Below, one piece after another: positions 34,212 through 43,160 of a DNA stretch of 50,513 nucleotides. The stretch spans positions 1 through 50,513 of the forward strand of contig JAJZFQ010000230.1 of the NCBI GenBank assembly GCA_021805275.1. Direction: 5' to 3'. A program made the position numbers and the translations under genes. The stretch comes from Pseudomonadota bacterium (GTDB lineage Bacteria > Pseudomonadota > Gammaproteobacteria > Steroidobacterales > Steroidobacteraceae). The first letter of the stretch is position 1. Every line of letters begins with the position of its first letter. The notes under the pieces were generated by a model that was not told the DNA's origin, made no database searches, and was given only the letters and a program-made list of their open reading frames with translations.

Positions 34212-37022
34212 ATGCGCTGGTCCACGGAACGCAAGATGCAGGCAGGCTTTGCGTGCGCACTCGCCTGCGTGGCACTGATAGCGGCCGTCTCATTGGCGAG
34301 CCTGGGGCGCCTGACGAACGACGCCGCCGGCGTCAGACACGCAATCACGGTGTTGGGCGGACTGCGGCGTCTTGAGAGCGGAATACAGACCGCGGAATCA
34401 GATGCGCGCGACTTCCTCGTCACCGGCAGTGCAGTCGACTTGAGCGGGTTCCGCGGCTCCGTGCGCCTCATTGAGCGCTCGTACGGCGCGCTGAAGCGCC
34501 AGACAGCCGGCAACACGTTCACACAGGCTCAGCTCGAGCAGCTCGGGCCTCTGCTCGATGCCCGCCTTGCCGGGCTCGCCCGCTTGATCCAGCTACGCCG
34601 TATGCGCGGATTTCGCAGCGCGCAGAGCGAGGATCTCCAGGCGCGCCTGCACCGCAGTACGGCCGATGAGATCGTGCGGCTCGTCACGCGCATGCGGACC
34701 GCCGAGCGGGATCTGCTCACCCGCCGCGAGGCTGCCGCCGCGCACCGCACGACCGTCACCGAACAAACCGTGGCCGCCGGCGGCGCCATCGCCTTCATCG
34801 TGGTGGGGTTCGCGCTGTTCGCACTGCGACGGGATTTCGCCGGACGCCGCCGCGCCGAAGCAGCGTTGCGGCAGCTGAACGCCGATCTGGAAAGCCGCGT
34901 CCTGGAGCGCACCGCCTCGCTGCACGCCAGCGAGCGCCGCCTGCGCGCGTTCATCGAGACGACCTCCGATGTCGTGTACGAGATCAACCCGGACTGGAGC
35001 GAGTTGCATGCTCCCCAGAAGGCCGATTCGCGGGCCGTCATGCCCGCGCTGCGCCAGGACTGGCTGGAGCAGCACATCCCGCCGCAGGATCGGCAGAACG
35101 TGCGCGCCGCCATCGAGCAGGCCATTGCCGGCGGCACGCTGTTCGAGCTCGAGCACCGGATCCGCCGCGCCGACGGCAGCATCGGCTGGGTGGTGTCCCG
35201 GGCGGTGCCGCTGAAGGACGACTCCGGTCGCATCGTCGAGTGGTTCGGTGCGGCGAGCGATGTGACCGATCGGAAGGAAGCGGGCATGCGGCTCGAGGCG
35301 CAACTCGCCCGGCTAGGCCTGCTCAGCGCGATCACGCGAGCGATGGGCGAACGCCAGGACGTGCGCAGCATCTTTCAGGTCGTCATCCGTACGTTGGAGA
35401 GGCATCTGTCGCTCGATTTCTGCTCGATCAGCACCTACGAGGAGGCCGAGAAACGCATCACCATCGTGCGCGTGGGCGCGCAGAGCGAGCCGCTGGCACC
35501 GGCGCTGGCGATGAGTGAAGGGGCGCGGATCCCCATCGATCAGAACGGTCTGGCGCGCTGCGTGAGCGGGGAGCTCGTTTACGAGCCGGATCTCGCCGCG
35601 ATCCCCTTCCCATTCGCGCGGCGGCTTGCCGCAGGCGGTCTCGGCGCGATGGTCGCCGCGCCGCTGCGCTTCGAGAGTCAGGTGTTTGGTGTGTTGCTCG
35701 CCGCCCGGCGTACCACTGACAGCTTCAGCAGCGGTGAGTGCGAGTTCCTCCTGCAGCTGAGCGAGCACGTCGCGCTCGCTGCCCGGCACGCCGACCTGTA
35801 TCAGGCTCTGCAGCGGGCCTACGACGACTTGCGCCAGACGCAACAGGCGGTACTGCAGCATGGACGGCTGATGGCCCTCGGCACCATGGCGAGCGGCATC
35901 GCTCACGACATCAACAATGCAATCTCGCCCATCATGTTGTACACGGACATGCTGCTCGAGGAGCGCGAGTTGCCGGCGCGTGTGAAGAGTTCCCTGCAGG
36001 TGATCCAGCGCGCCGTCGAGCAGGTCGCGCACACCGTGGGGCGTATGCGCGAGTTCTACCGCGCGCGCGAGCCGCAGCAGGCGCTGTTGCCGATCGATCT
36101 GAACCAGCTGGTCGGGCAGGTGATCGATCTGACGCGCGCCCGCTGGAGCGACATGCCGCAGCAGCGCGGCGTGCTGATCGAGGTGCAGATCGAGCTCTCC
36201 CCAGGGTTGCCGCCGGTTCCGGGCGTGGCGACGGAGCTGCGCGACGCGCTGACCAATCTCGTGTTCAACGCCGTCGATGCCATGCCGCAGGGCGGCCGGC
36301 TGTCGCTGCGGACCCGCGTGCTCGAATCACGCTCGAGCGCCGGCGCGGGCGGCCGCGGCGTGCAGATCGAGGTCGCCGATACCGGTCTCGGCATGGATGC
36401 CGAGACACGCAACCGCTGCCTCGAGCCGTTCTTCACCACCAAGGGAACGCAGGGCACGGGCCTCGGTCTGCCGATGGTCTACGGCACCATGCAGCGTCAC
36501 GGCGGGGAGGTCGAGGTCGTGAGCGCCCCCGGTGAGGGCACGCACGTGATACTGACGTTCCCGGAGACGCTGACGGCGGGCGGGGATGCGACCGGCGTGC
36601 GGGCGGCGGTGGTGGTCGCGCCGCGGAAAATCCTGCTGGTGGACGACGATCCGATCGTGATCCAGTCGACCCGCGAGACGTTGACCGGCGACGGCCATTC
36701 GGTGGCGGTCGCCGATGGCGGCAAGGCGGGCATTGCCGCGTTTCAGGCCGCCGTCGTGGCCGGGCAGTGCTACGACGTGGTGATCACGGATCTGGGCATG
36801 CCGCAGGTCGATGGACGCCAGGTCGCATCGGCCGTCAAGGCCGCGCGCCCCGACACGTTGGTTCTGTTGCTGACCGGTTGGGGTCGGCGTCTCGTGGACG
36901 ACGGAGAGGTGCCGCCCTACGTCGACCGCGTGCTCACCAAGCCGGCGCGGTTGCACGACCTGCGCGACGCGCTCGCGCGCGGCGCGGAGCGACCGCAGAG
37001 CGGATCGACCCCTACAGCGTGA
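34212..37022 (+). CDS. Hybrid histidine kinase: CHASE3-PAS-GAF-HisKA-HATPase-receiver
   Basis: The 936-residue protein has a first membrane span near residues 12-32, a CHASE3-like periplasmic helical region (SLGRL to about 185), a second span near 192-210, a coiled coil, PAS near 255-355, GAF near 370-535, the phospho-His in GIAHDINNAISPIM near 560, the ATP site (NLVFNAVDAMPQGG near 682, VADTGLGMDAETRNRCLEPFF, GTGLGLPMVYG) and a receiver (ILLVDDDPIVI near 808; phospho-Asp in VVITDLGMPQVDG near 857). It is a self-contained phosphorelay starter. The receiver ends in LLLTGWGRR and LTKPA. Its output partner is not in the window. Its 3' end overlaps the converging EAL gene by 11 bases. Confidence 0.93.
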   Translation: MRWSTERKMQAGFACALACVALIAAVSLASLGRLTNDAAGVRHAITVLGGLRRLESGIQTAESDARDFLVTGSAVDLSGFRGSVRLIERSYGALKRQTAGNTFTQAQLEQLGPLLDARLAGLARLIQLRRMRGFRSAQSEDLQARLHRSTADEIVRLVTRMRTAERDLLTRREAAAAHRTTVTEQTVAAGGAIAFIVVGFALFALRRDFAGRRRAEAALRQLNADLESRVLERTASLHASERRLRAFIETTSDVVYEINPDWSELHAPQKADSRAVMPALRQDWLEQHIPPQDRQNVRAAIEQAIAGGTLFELEHRIRRADGSIGWVVSRAVPLKDDSGRIVEWFGAASDVTDRKEAGMRLEAQLARLGLLSAITRAMGERQDVRSIFQVVIRTLERHLSLDFCSISTYEEAEKRITIVRVGAQSEPLAPALAMSEGARIPIDQNGLARCVSGELVYEPDLAAIPFPFARRLAAGGLGAMVAAPLRFESQVFGVLLAARRTTDSFSSGECEFLLQLSEHVALAARHADLYQALQRAYDDLRQTQQAVLQHGRLMALGTMASGIAHDINNAISPIMLYTDMLLEERELPARVKSSLQVIQRAVEQVAHTVGRMREFYRAREPQQALLPIDLNQLVGQVIDLTRARWSDMPQQRGVLIEVQIELSPGLPPVPGVATELRDALTNLVFNAVDAMPQGGRLSLRTRVLESRSSAGAGGRGVQIEVADTGLGMDAETRNRCLEPFFTTKGTQGTGLGLPMVYGTMQRHGGEVEVVSAPGEGTHVILTFPETLTAGGDATGVRAAVVVAPRKILLVDDDPIVIQSTRETLTGDGHSVAVADGGKAGIAAFQAAVVAGQCYDVVITDLGMPQVDGRQVASAVKAARPDTLVLLLTGWGRRLVDDGEVPPYVDRVLTKPARLHDLRDALARGAERPQSGSTPTA

Positions 37023-37899
37023 GGGAAGGGCGGCCGAACAGCTCGCCTTGCAGCAGATCGACGCCGAGGCGGTGTGCGGTCGTCGCCTCGGCGTCGGTCT
37101 CGATGCCCTCGAGCACCACGCGGCTGTCGCTCGCCTGGGCAAAGCGACTCAACAGCTCGACCAGGCGCTGCTTGCGCTCCTCGCGGTCGATGTGGCGCAC
37201 GATGCCCATGTCCACCTTCAGGAATGGCGGTTGCAACTCAGCCAGCACCGCCGGCGAATTGTCACCGGAGCCGAGATCGTCGATGGCGATGCGAAAGCCC
37301 GCCTCCGTCAGCCAGACGATGGCATCCGGCCAGTCGGTCCGCTCGAGCACACCGCTGCGCTCGGTGATTTCGATGACCAGGCGACTCGCCGAGTCGAGCG
37401 GCGGGGCGAGGCGCTGTCGTACGGCAGGTAGGTCGGCCAATTCGTCCGGATGGGCGTTGATGAACAGCATGAGCGGTGCCGGGAGTTGCGCCAGCCAACC
37501 GGCGGCGGCCTCCCCGACGCGATCGGCCCGACGATCGAGCAGCCCGTGTTGCTCGGCCGCGCCCATCACCCGCAGCGGCGAGTCAAGGCTCGGATGGCGG
37601 CTGCGCAGCAGCGCCGCGTAGCCCCGGACGGCGCCCGTTCCGGCTTCGGCGAGGGGTTGCAGCGCGAGCTGGAGGAGGCAGCCGCTGAAGCACGACTCCA
37701 GATCACACCGCTCCCGCAGCAGAATGTCCGCGCCGGTTCGGGTGTAGACCTGCTCCAGCCGGGCGCGCTCGGCGAGCGCCTCGTCGAGCGCTGCGAACAG
37801 CGTCCCGAGATGGAATGGCTTGGCGATCAGCCGCGTGACTTCGCCGCGGTTCACCGCGTTCATGACCACGGGCAGATCGAGTGCGCCGGACATCAGCAC
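37012..37899 (-). CDS. Truncated receiver with degenerate EAL domain
   Basis: The 295-residue frame starts from GTG at 37899 inside what is plainly the last third of a receiver (RVLMSGALDLPVVMNAVNRGEVTRLIAKPF). The frame is open about 30 codons further up, where LRLPPPDGLEVLRQLL is seen, but Gly replaces the phospho-Asp, and a TAA at about 37997 ends it. The receiver is therefore incomplete. The EAL part has Ala for the motif Glu (GYAALLRSRHP near 93), while EITERS, DDLGSGDNSPAVL, the Lys of FLKVD and VLEGIET remain. Loss of a metal ligand suggests c-di-GMP binding without hydrolysis, or decay. It could be a pseudogene. It follows the J-domain/PilZ gene on the same strand. Confidence 0.7.
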   Translation of the reverse strand: MLMSGALDLPVVMNAVNRGEVTRLIAKPFHLGTLFAALDEALAERARLEQVYTRTGADILLRERCDLESCFSGCLLQLALQPLAEAGTGAVRGYAALLRSRHPSLDSPLRVMGAAEQHGLLDRRADRVGEAAAGWLAQLPAPLMLFINAHPDELADLPAVRQRLAPPLDSASRLVIEITERSGVLERTDWPDAIVWLTEAGFRIAIDDLGSGDNSPAVLAELQPPFLKVDMGIVRHIDREERKQRLVELLSRFAQASDSRVVLEGIETDAEATTAHRLGVDLLQGELFGRPSLTL

Positions 37900-38020
37900 G
37901 CGCAGGGAGCGCCGCTGGAGGGCAAGCAGCTGACGCAGAACTTCCAGGCCGTCCGGCGGTGGCAGTCGCAGACCGTGAAGGAGGTCGCGCCGGGATTATG
38001 TCCGCATCGGTCCGCCCGGC

Positions 38021-38716
38021 TCAGGCGGTCGTGGACATGAACATGCCGGATCTGCGGTTGTAGTGGGCAGTCAGGAGTACGGCCCGGACGAGGAAGGCGT
38101 CGTCGCTCGGTTGGACCTTGATCACGTGCGCAATGACATCCATTCCCACTGCCTCGATGCGGATGTTGCGGCCGGTGGTCACGGGGGCGCCGACGAACAG
38201 GCTCACACCGGTCACCGACAGGTCACGCAGCACCGCCGAGAGCGGGGGCGCATCGGGCGCCGCATGCACGGTGACCCGCGTGTCCTTCGGGACCCGCGGC
38301 GCGGAGCGCCGGCCGAAGGGCTCCCCGCTGGCGCCGACCGTGAAGGCGACCGGCGCCAGCGGGCTGGCGCAGCGCCGGCAGCGCGTGTCCGGGTCGATCC
38401 GCGCCGGTACGGCCAGTCCGCAGAACGGACAGACGCTCGCCGCGGCGGGCGGTTTGCGGGGGGGCGTGCCGTCCGTCGGCCGCGTCCGCGCGGACACGGG
38501 ACGACGCCGACTGTCGTCGTAAGCCTTGCGCTTGGCCGGGTCCCGCAGGATCTGGTAGGCCTGATTGATGCGCGCGGCCGTCTCGGGGTCGCCGCCGAGG
38601 TCCGGATGGGCGCGCAGCCGACTCATGAGGCAACGGTACGCGGCCGTGATCACTTCCGGCGGTGCCTCGGGCTGCACGTACAGAATTCGGTACAGATTGC
38701 GTCGTTCTTGCGTCAT
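38021..38716 (-). CDS. J-domain, zinc ribbon and PilZ fusion protein
   Basis: The 231-residue protein starts with a DnaJ J-domain (NLYRILYVQPEAPPEVITAAYR; HPD in LRAHPDLGGD near 38; AYQILRDPAKRKAYDD near 56). Next come a low-complexity linker and a four-Cys zinc ribbon (CPFCG near 97, CRRC near 113). The last 100 residues are PilZ: RRSAPRVPKDTRV near 138 as the RxxxR part and DLSVTGVSLFVG near 167 as the DxSxxG part, both needed for c-di-GMP. ATG at 38716 is used since the J-domain begins at once; the frame is open to 38821. It may tie Hsp70 action to c-di-GMP level (inference). Confidence 0.88.
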   Translation of the reverse strand: MTQERRNLYRILYVQPEAPPEVITAAYRCLMSRLRAHPDLGGDPETAARINQAYQILRDPAKRKAYDDSRRRPVSARTRPTDGTPPRKPPAAASVCPFCGLAVPARIDPDTRCRRCASPLAPVAFTVGASGEPFGRRSAPRVPKDTRVTVHAAPDAPPLSAVLRDLSVTGVSLFVGAPVTTGRNIRIEAVGMDVIAHVIKVQPSDDAFLVRAVLLTAHYNRRSGMFMSTTA

Positions 38717-38949
38717 GCGCGGATCAGCAGGCTGCAGACCGGCGGACTTTAGCATGCGGCGGGCCCCACCGAGCGGACCGTGCCGAGACCGGCCGGTGGG
38801 GGGGCCGTTGCGCAGACTCACCTCGCCCCGGGGTGGGGTGTCGCGGGCGCGCCGATCGCATATCCTGTGCGTACGGTCGGGCTCAATCCTGGCGCGGCGC
38901 TGGCGGCATGCGCGCCGGGGCCGGGCCGCTGCACGCGGACGGAGGCATC

Positions 38950-39795
38950 ATGGGCACAGGCGCGACGAGCCGTTTTCGCGACAAGGTCGTGCTGATCACC
39001 GGGGCCTCCTCCGGCATCGGCGAGGAGTTGGCGGTGCAGCTTGCGCGCGCCGGCGCCCGGCTGGCGCTGGCGGCGCGCCGCAGTGATCGGCTCGCGCAGG
39101 TGCGCGAGCGAATCGTCGCCGCCGGGGGCGCCGATCCGCTGATCGTGGTCTGCGACGTGACCCTGGATGCCGACCCGCCGCGCGCTGTGGCCGAGACGCT
39201 CGCGCACTGGAGCCGGCTGGACGTGGTGATCGCCAATGCCGGCTTCGGCGTGGTGGGGGCATTCGCAAAACTGTCGCTCGGGGACTATCGCCGACAGTTC
39301 GAGACCAACGTGTTCGGTGTCCTGCGCACGCTGCAGGCGGCGCTGCCCGCCGTGGTCGCATCGCAAGGCCAACTGGTCATACTCGGCAGCGTGGCGGGCT
39401 GGACGGCCTCGCCGGGCGCCTCGCCCTATGCCATGAGCAAGTTCGCGGTACGGGCGCTCGCGAACTCGATCACCCCGGAGCTGGCGCTGGAGGGCGTGCG
39501 CGTCACGCTGATCAGCCCCGGGTTCGTCGAGAGCGACATCCGGCGCGTCGATAACCAGGGGCGCCTGCACGCCGAGGCGGCCGAGCCCATTCCGCGCTGG
39601 CTCGTGCTGGGGCGCGACCGGGCCGTGGCGCAAATGCTGCGGGCCATCGCTCGCGGGCAGCGGGAAGTGGTGATCACCGGCCACGGCAAGTTGTTCGTCG
39701 CGCTCGAGCGCTTCTTTCCGTGGGTGCTGCGGGCGGCGGCACGCCGAATGGCCGCGACGCGCGGCGGCTATCGGACCGAGCCGACCTCCAAGTGA
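38950..39795 (+). CDS. Short-chain dehydrogenase/reductase
   Basis: The 281-residue SDR has VVLITGASSGIGEELAVQLA near residue 14, NAGFGVVGAF near 96, a catalytic Ser in VILGSVAGW and the YAMSK motif near 161. The C-terminal part (GRDRAVAQMLRAIARGQREVVITGHGKLFVALERFFP) resembles the DltE/YqjQ-like group that acts on lipids or ketones. ATG at 38950 has GGAGG four bases before it. Its stop overlaps the next gene's GTG by four bases (GTGA), so the two are translated together. The substrate is unknown. Confidence 0.92.
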   Translation: MGTGATSRFRDKVVLITGASSGIGEELAVQLARAGARLALAARRSDRLAQVRERIVAAGGADPLIVVCDVTLDADPPRAVAETLAHWSRLDVVIANAGFGVVGAFAKLSLGDYRRQFETNVFGVLRTLQAALPAVVASQGQLVILGSVAGWTASPGASPYAMSKFAVRALANSITPELALEGVRVTLISPGFVESDIRRVDNQGRLHAEAAEPIPRWLVLGRDRAVAQMLRAIARGQREVVITGHGKLFVALERFFPWVLRAAARRMAATRGGYRTEPTSK

Positions 39796-40499
39796 GCCGC
39801 ACCGCCCGGCTGTTCCAACTGCTCGATGCGCTGCGCGCGCGGCGCCGGCCGGTGACCGCCGCCCGACTGGCCGAGACACTATCGGTGTCGGCGCGCACGG
39901 TCTATCGGGATGTCCAGACACTCATCGGCCTCGGCGCGCCGATCGACGGCGGTGCCGGCATCGGTTATGTGTTGCGCACGGGATTTTTTCTGCCGCCGCT
40001 GATGTTCGGGGCGGAGGAGCTCGAGGCCCTCGTGCTCGGCGCCCGCTGGGTGAGCGCGCAGGGGGATGCGCCGCTCGCGCGCGCTGCGGACTCGGCGCTC
40101 GGCAAAATCGCCACCGCCTCGCCGCGGGACCTGCGCGAGTCGCTTGCCGAGACCGGATTGTGGGCGCCGCGGGTGACGGGTGAGCCCGCGAGTTTCGTTC
40201 CCCTGCAGGCACTGCGCGCGGCGATCCGTCGCGAGCACAAGCTGCGGATCCACTACACCGACGCCGCCGGTGAGGCGAGCGAGCGGCTGATCTGGCCCAT
40301 TGCGCTCGCCTTCTTCGAAGGGGCGCGAGTGCTGGCCGCGTGGTGCGAGTTGCGCGGGGATTTTCGCCACTTCCGCGCCGACCGCATTGCAAGCCTGGAG
40401 AGCCCGGAACAGCGCTATCCGCGCCCGCGGCGCGAACTGGTCGCTCGCTGGCGCGAGCAGCTCGCCTGCCGACCGCGGTCGCCCGCCACCCGCTGCTGA
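39792..40499 (+). CDS. HTH-WYL (YafY-type) transcriptional regulator
   Basis: The 235-residue protein has an N-terminal winged helix (LFQLLDALRARRRPVTAARLAETLSVSARTVYRDVQTL, residues 5-42) and a WYL domain from about residue 135 (LRIHYTDAAGEASERLIWPIALAFFEGARVLAAWCELRGDFRHFRADRI). The name-giving Trp-Tyr-Leu stretch is degenerate (VLAAWCEL). WYL regulators sense nucleic-acid ends or small ligands. It is translationally coupled to the SDR at 38950 and lies 63 bases before the glutathione transferase gene, so these are probable targets. Confidence 0.9.
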   Translation: MSRTARLFQLLDALRARRRPVTAARLAETLSVSARTVYRDVQTLIGLGAPIDGGAGIGYVLRTGFFLPPLMFGAEELEALVLGARWVSAQGDAPLARAADSALGKIATASPRDLRESLAETGLWAPRVTGEPASFVPLQALRAAIRREHKLRIHYTDAAGEASERLIWPIALAFFEGARVLAAWCELRGDFRHFRADRIASLESPEQRYPRPRRELVARWREQLACRPRSPATRC

Positions 40500-40562
40500 C
40501 AGAAACTGTCACGCCGGCGCGGCAGGATGGTGCCTCGTTCGCCATCCCACGGGAGAGTCCTC

Positions 40563-41180
40563 ATGCGCCTGTACCATCACCCGCTATCGTTCAATTCGCG
40601 GCGCGCCGTCATGTGCGCCCTGCAGCTCGGCGTGACCGTCGAGCTCGTGCCCGTCGATCTGCGTGGCGGCGCGCAACGCGAGCCGGATTTCCTGCGCCTC
40701 AATCCCAACCACCGCGTGCCCGTTCTCGAGGACGGGCCGTTCGTACTCTGGGAGTCGCATGCCATCATGCAGTACCTGGCCGAGACGACGCCGGGCCAGC
40801 GGCTTTATCCAAGCGGGCCGCGTGAGCGCGCCGACGTCAATCGTTGGCTTTTCTGGTCTGCGTACCACCTCTCGCCGGCGGTCCGCGACCTCTACTGGGA
40901 GCGCGTGATCAAGGCCATGCTGGGGCGCGGCGCGGCCGACCGAGAGGTGATCGCGCGCGCCGCGGAGCAGGTGCGCGAACTGTCCGGGGTGCTCGAGCGC
41001 CAGTTGCACGGGCGCGAGTGGATCTGCGGGCTGGCGCTGACGCTGGCGGACCTGGCGATCGCCGCGCCGTTCGGTGTCTGGGAGTCGGCGCAATTGCCGA
41101 TTGCGCGCGATTCGCACCTCGGGGCGTGGTTTGCCCGAATGCGAGCGCTCGAAGCCTGGCGCCGCACCGAGGAATCCTGA
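40563..41180 (+). CDS. Glutathione S-transferase family protein
   Basis: The 205-residue product has the thioredoxin-like N-terminal domain (LYHHPLSFNSRRAVMCALQLGV from residue 3; NHRVPVLEDGPFVLWESHAIMQYLAE near 51-77, with the cis-Pro and the Glu-Ser pair that hold glutathione) and an all-helical C-terminal domain ending in LTLADLAIAAPFGVWE near 159. The Ser near residue 9-12 is the likely thiol activator. GGAG stands upstream of the ATG. It may detoxify electrophiles or act in aromatic breakdown; no partner fixes the substrate. Confidence 0.93.
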   Translation: MRLYHHPLSFNSRRAVMCALQLGVTVELVPVDLRGGAQREPDFLRLNPNHRVPVLEDGPFVLWESHAIMQYLAETTPGQRLYPSGPRERADVNRWLFWSAYHLSPAVRDLYWERVIKAMLGRGAADREVIARAAEQVRELSGVLERQLHGREWICGLALTLADLAIAAPFGVWESAQLPIARDSHLGAWFARMRALEAWRRTEES

Positions 41181-41222
41181 GATGGGTGATCTCCCAGAGC
41201 GGCGCCGTTTCAGTCCGCACCG

Positions 41223-41849
41223 CTAGACGTGCAGCGTGGTCTCGTCGTACGGCGAGGCGAGGAAGGCCGGTTGCGCCTCGGCCCACTGCCAGAGCGCCTC
41301 CAGGCGCGGATAGCGCGCAGCCTCAGCGGTGCCGGGCAGCTTCTGCTGCGTGAATCGCCAGGCAACCGCCGCGGCAATGGTCGAGGCGTCGAGCGCCGGC
41401 GACACGGGCCGCGCGGCGAGATCGGCCTCGAGCGCCGCATAGGCGGCATGCAGCTGTTCGGTCACCCGCCGTAACCAGGGGTCGTGTTGCTTTTCGGGCG
41501 GCCGCAGCTCTCGCTCGTACACGATCTGCACGCTCTTCTCGCAGGCGGCGAGCGCGAGCCCCACGGCACGCAGCATCCTGGTGCGTGCCGCGGGTGCGGC
41601 GGGCAGCAGCGTGCGCGGCCGCGCCAGCATCTCGGCGTAGTCGAGGATCAGAGTCGAGTCCATCAGCACGGTGCCGTCGTCGCACACGAGCGTCGGGGCC
41701 TTCACCACCGGGTTGATCGCCCGGAACTGCTCGTAGGTGCGGAATACCGATATGCAACGCTGCGCGAACGGCAAGTCGAGTACGCGCAACGACACGGCAA
41801 CGCGCCGGACGTAGGGAGAGTCGAGCATGCCGATCAGCTGCATGGTCAT
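41223..41849 (-). CDS. Glutathione S-transferase-like protein
   Basis: The 208-residue protein begins MTMQLIGMLDSPYVRRVAVSL, where the Ser-Pro pair is the glutathione S-transferase active-site loop. The glutathione contact region reads NPVVKAPTLVCDDGTVLMDSTLILDYAE near 46-73. The C-terminal half is helical and less conserved. I use ATG at 41849; a second ATG lies two codons later, and the frame is open upstream to 42260 as a shadow of the hydrolase gene. It converges on the other transferase, 43 bases away, but is only distantly related to it, so this is not a recent duplication. Confidence 0.9.
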   Translation of the reverse strand: MTMQLIGMLDSPYVRRVAVSLRVLDLPFAQRCISVFRTYEQFRAINPVVKAPTLVCDDGTVLMDSTLILDYAEMLARPRTLLPAAPAARTRMLRAVGLALAACEKSVQIVYERELRPPEKQHDPWLRRVTEQLHAAYAALEADLAARPVSPALDASTIAAAVAWRFTQQKLPGTAEAARYPRLEALWQWAEAQPAFLASPYDETTLHV

Positions 41850-41966
41850 CTCGGTGCGCGGCAGCGCGCCGGCTTGGAGGAGGAATTGGTACGATAGCAC
41901 GGCTCGGGCGGCCAGAGCGCGCGGCCGTCGTGCCCGGTGGGGCGAGGCATGATCGGAGGGAACAGC

Positions 41967-42734
41967 ATGCAGCAGATCAGCATTCGGACGCGCGGCGGAC
42001 AGTGTCGCAGCTTCGTCTTCCGGCCGGCCGGGACCGGCCCCTGGCCCGCGGTGCTGGTCTACATGGATGGGCTTGCGATCCGCCCGGCGATGCTCGAGAT
42101 CGGCGAGCGTCTGGCCGCGAACGGTTACTTCACGTTGCTGCCGGACCTGTTCTATCGCTCCGGGCCGTACGAGCCGATGGATCCGAAGCGGGTGTTCGCC
42201 GACCCCGAGCAGCGCAAGATCCTGATGGAGAAATTCATGGCGCCGGCCACCCCCGCACACGTCATGTCGGACACCGCGGCATTCCTTGAATTCATCGCTG
42301 CGCAGCCGGACGTCGAACCCGGCCCGATCGGCACCACCGGCTACTGCATGGGTGGGCTGATGTCACTGACGGCGGCCGGCACCTATCCACAGCGCATCGC
42401 GGCGGCCGCTTCCTACCACGGCGGTCGACTCGCTACCGAAGCGCCCGACAGCCCGCACCGGCTGGCCGGCAAGATGCAGGCGCGCGTCTATGTGGCCGGC
42501 GCAACCGAGGATGCCTCGTTCCCCCCGGAGATGAAGGCGCGCCTGGAGGAGGCCCTCAGGCAGGCCGGCGTCACGCACCAGGTCGAGACCTATCCGGCCC
42601 GTCACGGCTGGGTATTCCGCGACACGCCGGTGTACGACGCGGCGGCCGCGGAGCGGCACTGGCAGACGCTGCTCGCGCTGTTCGCCTCGACCCTGTCGCG
42701 CTCCTCGGATCCGGCCGCGCAGCGGCTCATTTGA
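41967..42734 (+). CDS. Dienelactone hydrolase family protein
   Basis: The 255-residue alpha/beta hydrolase has the Cys nucleophile elbow GTTGYCMGGLMS near residue 117, a candidate acid in VAGATEDASFPPEM near 173 and the His in PARHGWVF near 209, which is the Cys-Asp-His triad of dienelactone hydrolases. ATG at 41967 has GGAGG seven bases upstream; the ATG at 41949 and GTG at 41937 lack this. It could open a lactone from ring cleavage, but no ring-cleavage dioxygenase is next to it. The 3' end overlaps the DUF3887 gene by eight bases. Confidence 0.93.
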   Translation: MQQISIRTRGGQCRSFVFRPAGTGPWPAVLVYMDGLAIRPAMLEIGERLAANGYFTLLPDLFYRSGPYEPMDPKRVFADPEQRKILMEKFMAPATPAHVMSDTAAFLEFIAAQPDVEPGPIGTTGYCMGGLMSLTAAGTYPQRIAAAASYHGGRLATEAPDSPHRLAGKMQARVYVAGATEDASFPPEMKARLEEALRQAGVTHQVETYPARHGWVFRDTPVYDAAAAERHWQTLLALFASTLSRSSDPAAQRLI

Positions 42735-43134
42735 GCGGGACGACGCGAAATCCGGAGATCTGGTGGTCGTGATCGAAGAACACGGCGAGGCCGATCGTCT
42801 GGTGTTGGAACATCGTGTGCACGATGACCATGGGCTGACCCTTGTAGGTCATCGTGTCGCCGCCGTCGGTCTTGGTGTACGGGCCGAACTGCTTCTCGAT
42901 GAACTGCCACAGGTCCTTCAGTTTCCCCGGAGTGGCGTGCTTGCGCATGCTGGCGTTGAAATGGGTCTCGGCCTGCGCGAACCGGCCGGCCGCCAGATCC
43001 TGGACGAAGGCGGTGGCCTCGGCGCGGCTGCCCGCCGGCGCGGTGGCCTGCGCCGCCGGGAGCGCGAGCGGGGCGAGCAGCGCGAGGGCGCAGCCGGCCC
43101 GCAGGGCGTTGAAGCGTCGATAAAAGCGGATCAT
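42727..43134 (-). CDS. Secreted DUF3887-type protein
   Basis: The 135-residue product begins with a signal peptide (RFYRRFNALRAGCALALLAPLALPAAQA) and then the DUF3887 pattern: FVQDLAAGRFAQAETHFNASMRKHATPGKLKDLWQFIEKQFGPY and a VFFDHDHQISGFRVVP ending. This domain occurs at the front of serine hydrolases and alone; it has a cystatin-like fold and no known catalysis. It is the last gene of the operon that starts at 48442, 26 bases after the DUF58 gene. Confidence 0.85.
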   Translation of the reverse strand: MIRFYRRFNALRAGCALALLAPLALPAAQATAPAGSRAEATAFVQDLAAGRFAQAETHFNASMRKHATPGKLKDLWQFIEKQFGPYTKTDGGDTMTYKGQPMVIVHTMFQHQTIGLAVFFDHDHQISGFRVVPLK

Positions 43135-43160
43135 GCAATCTCCCCTGCCATGCTGTTGGA

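Noticed and set aside
41223..41849. Recent duplication of the glutathione transferase at 40563
   Set aside because: The two proteins share only fold-level motifs and differ throughout, and their genes are on opposite strands.
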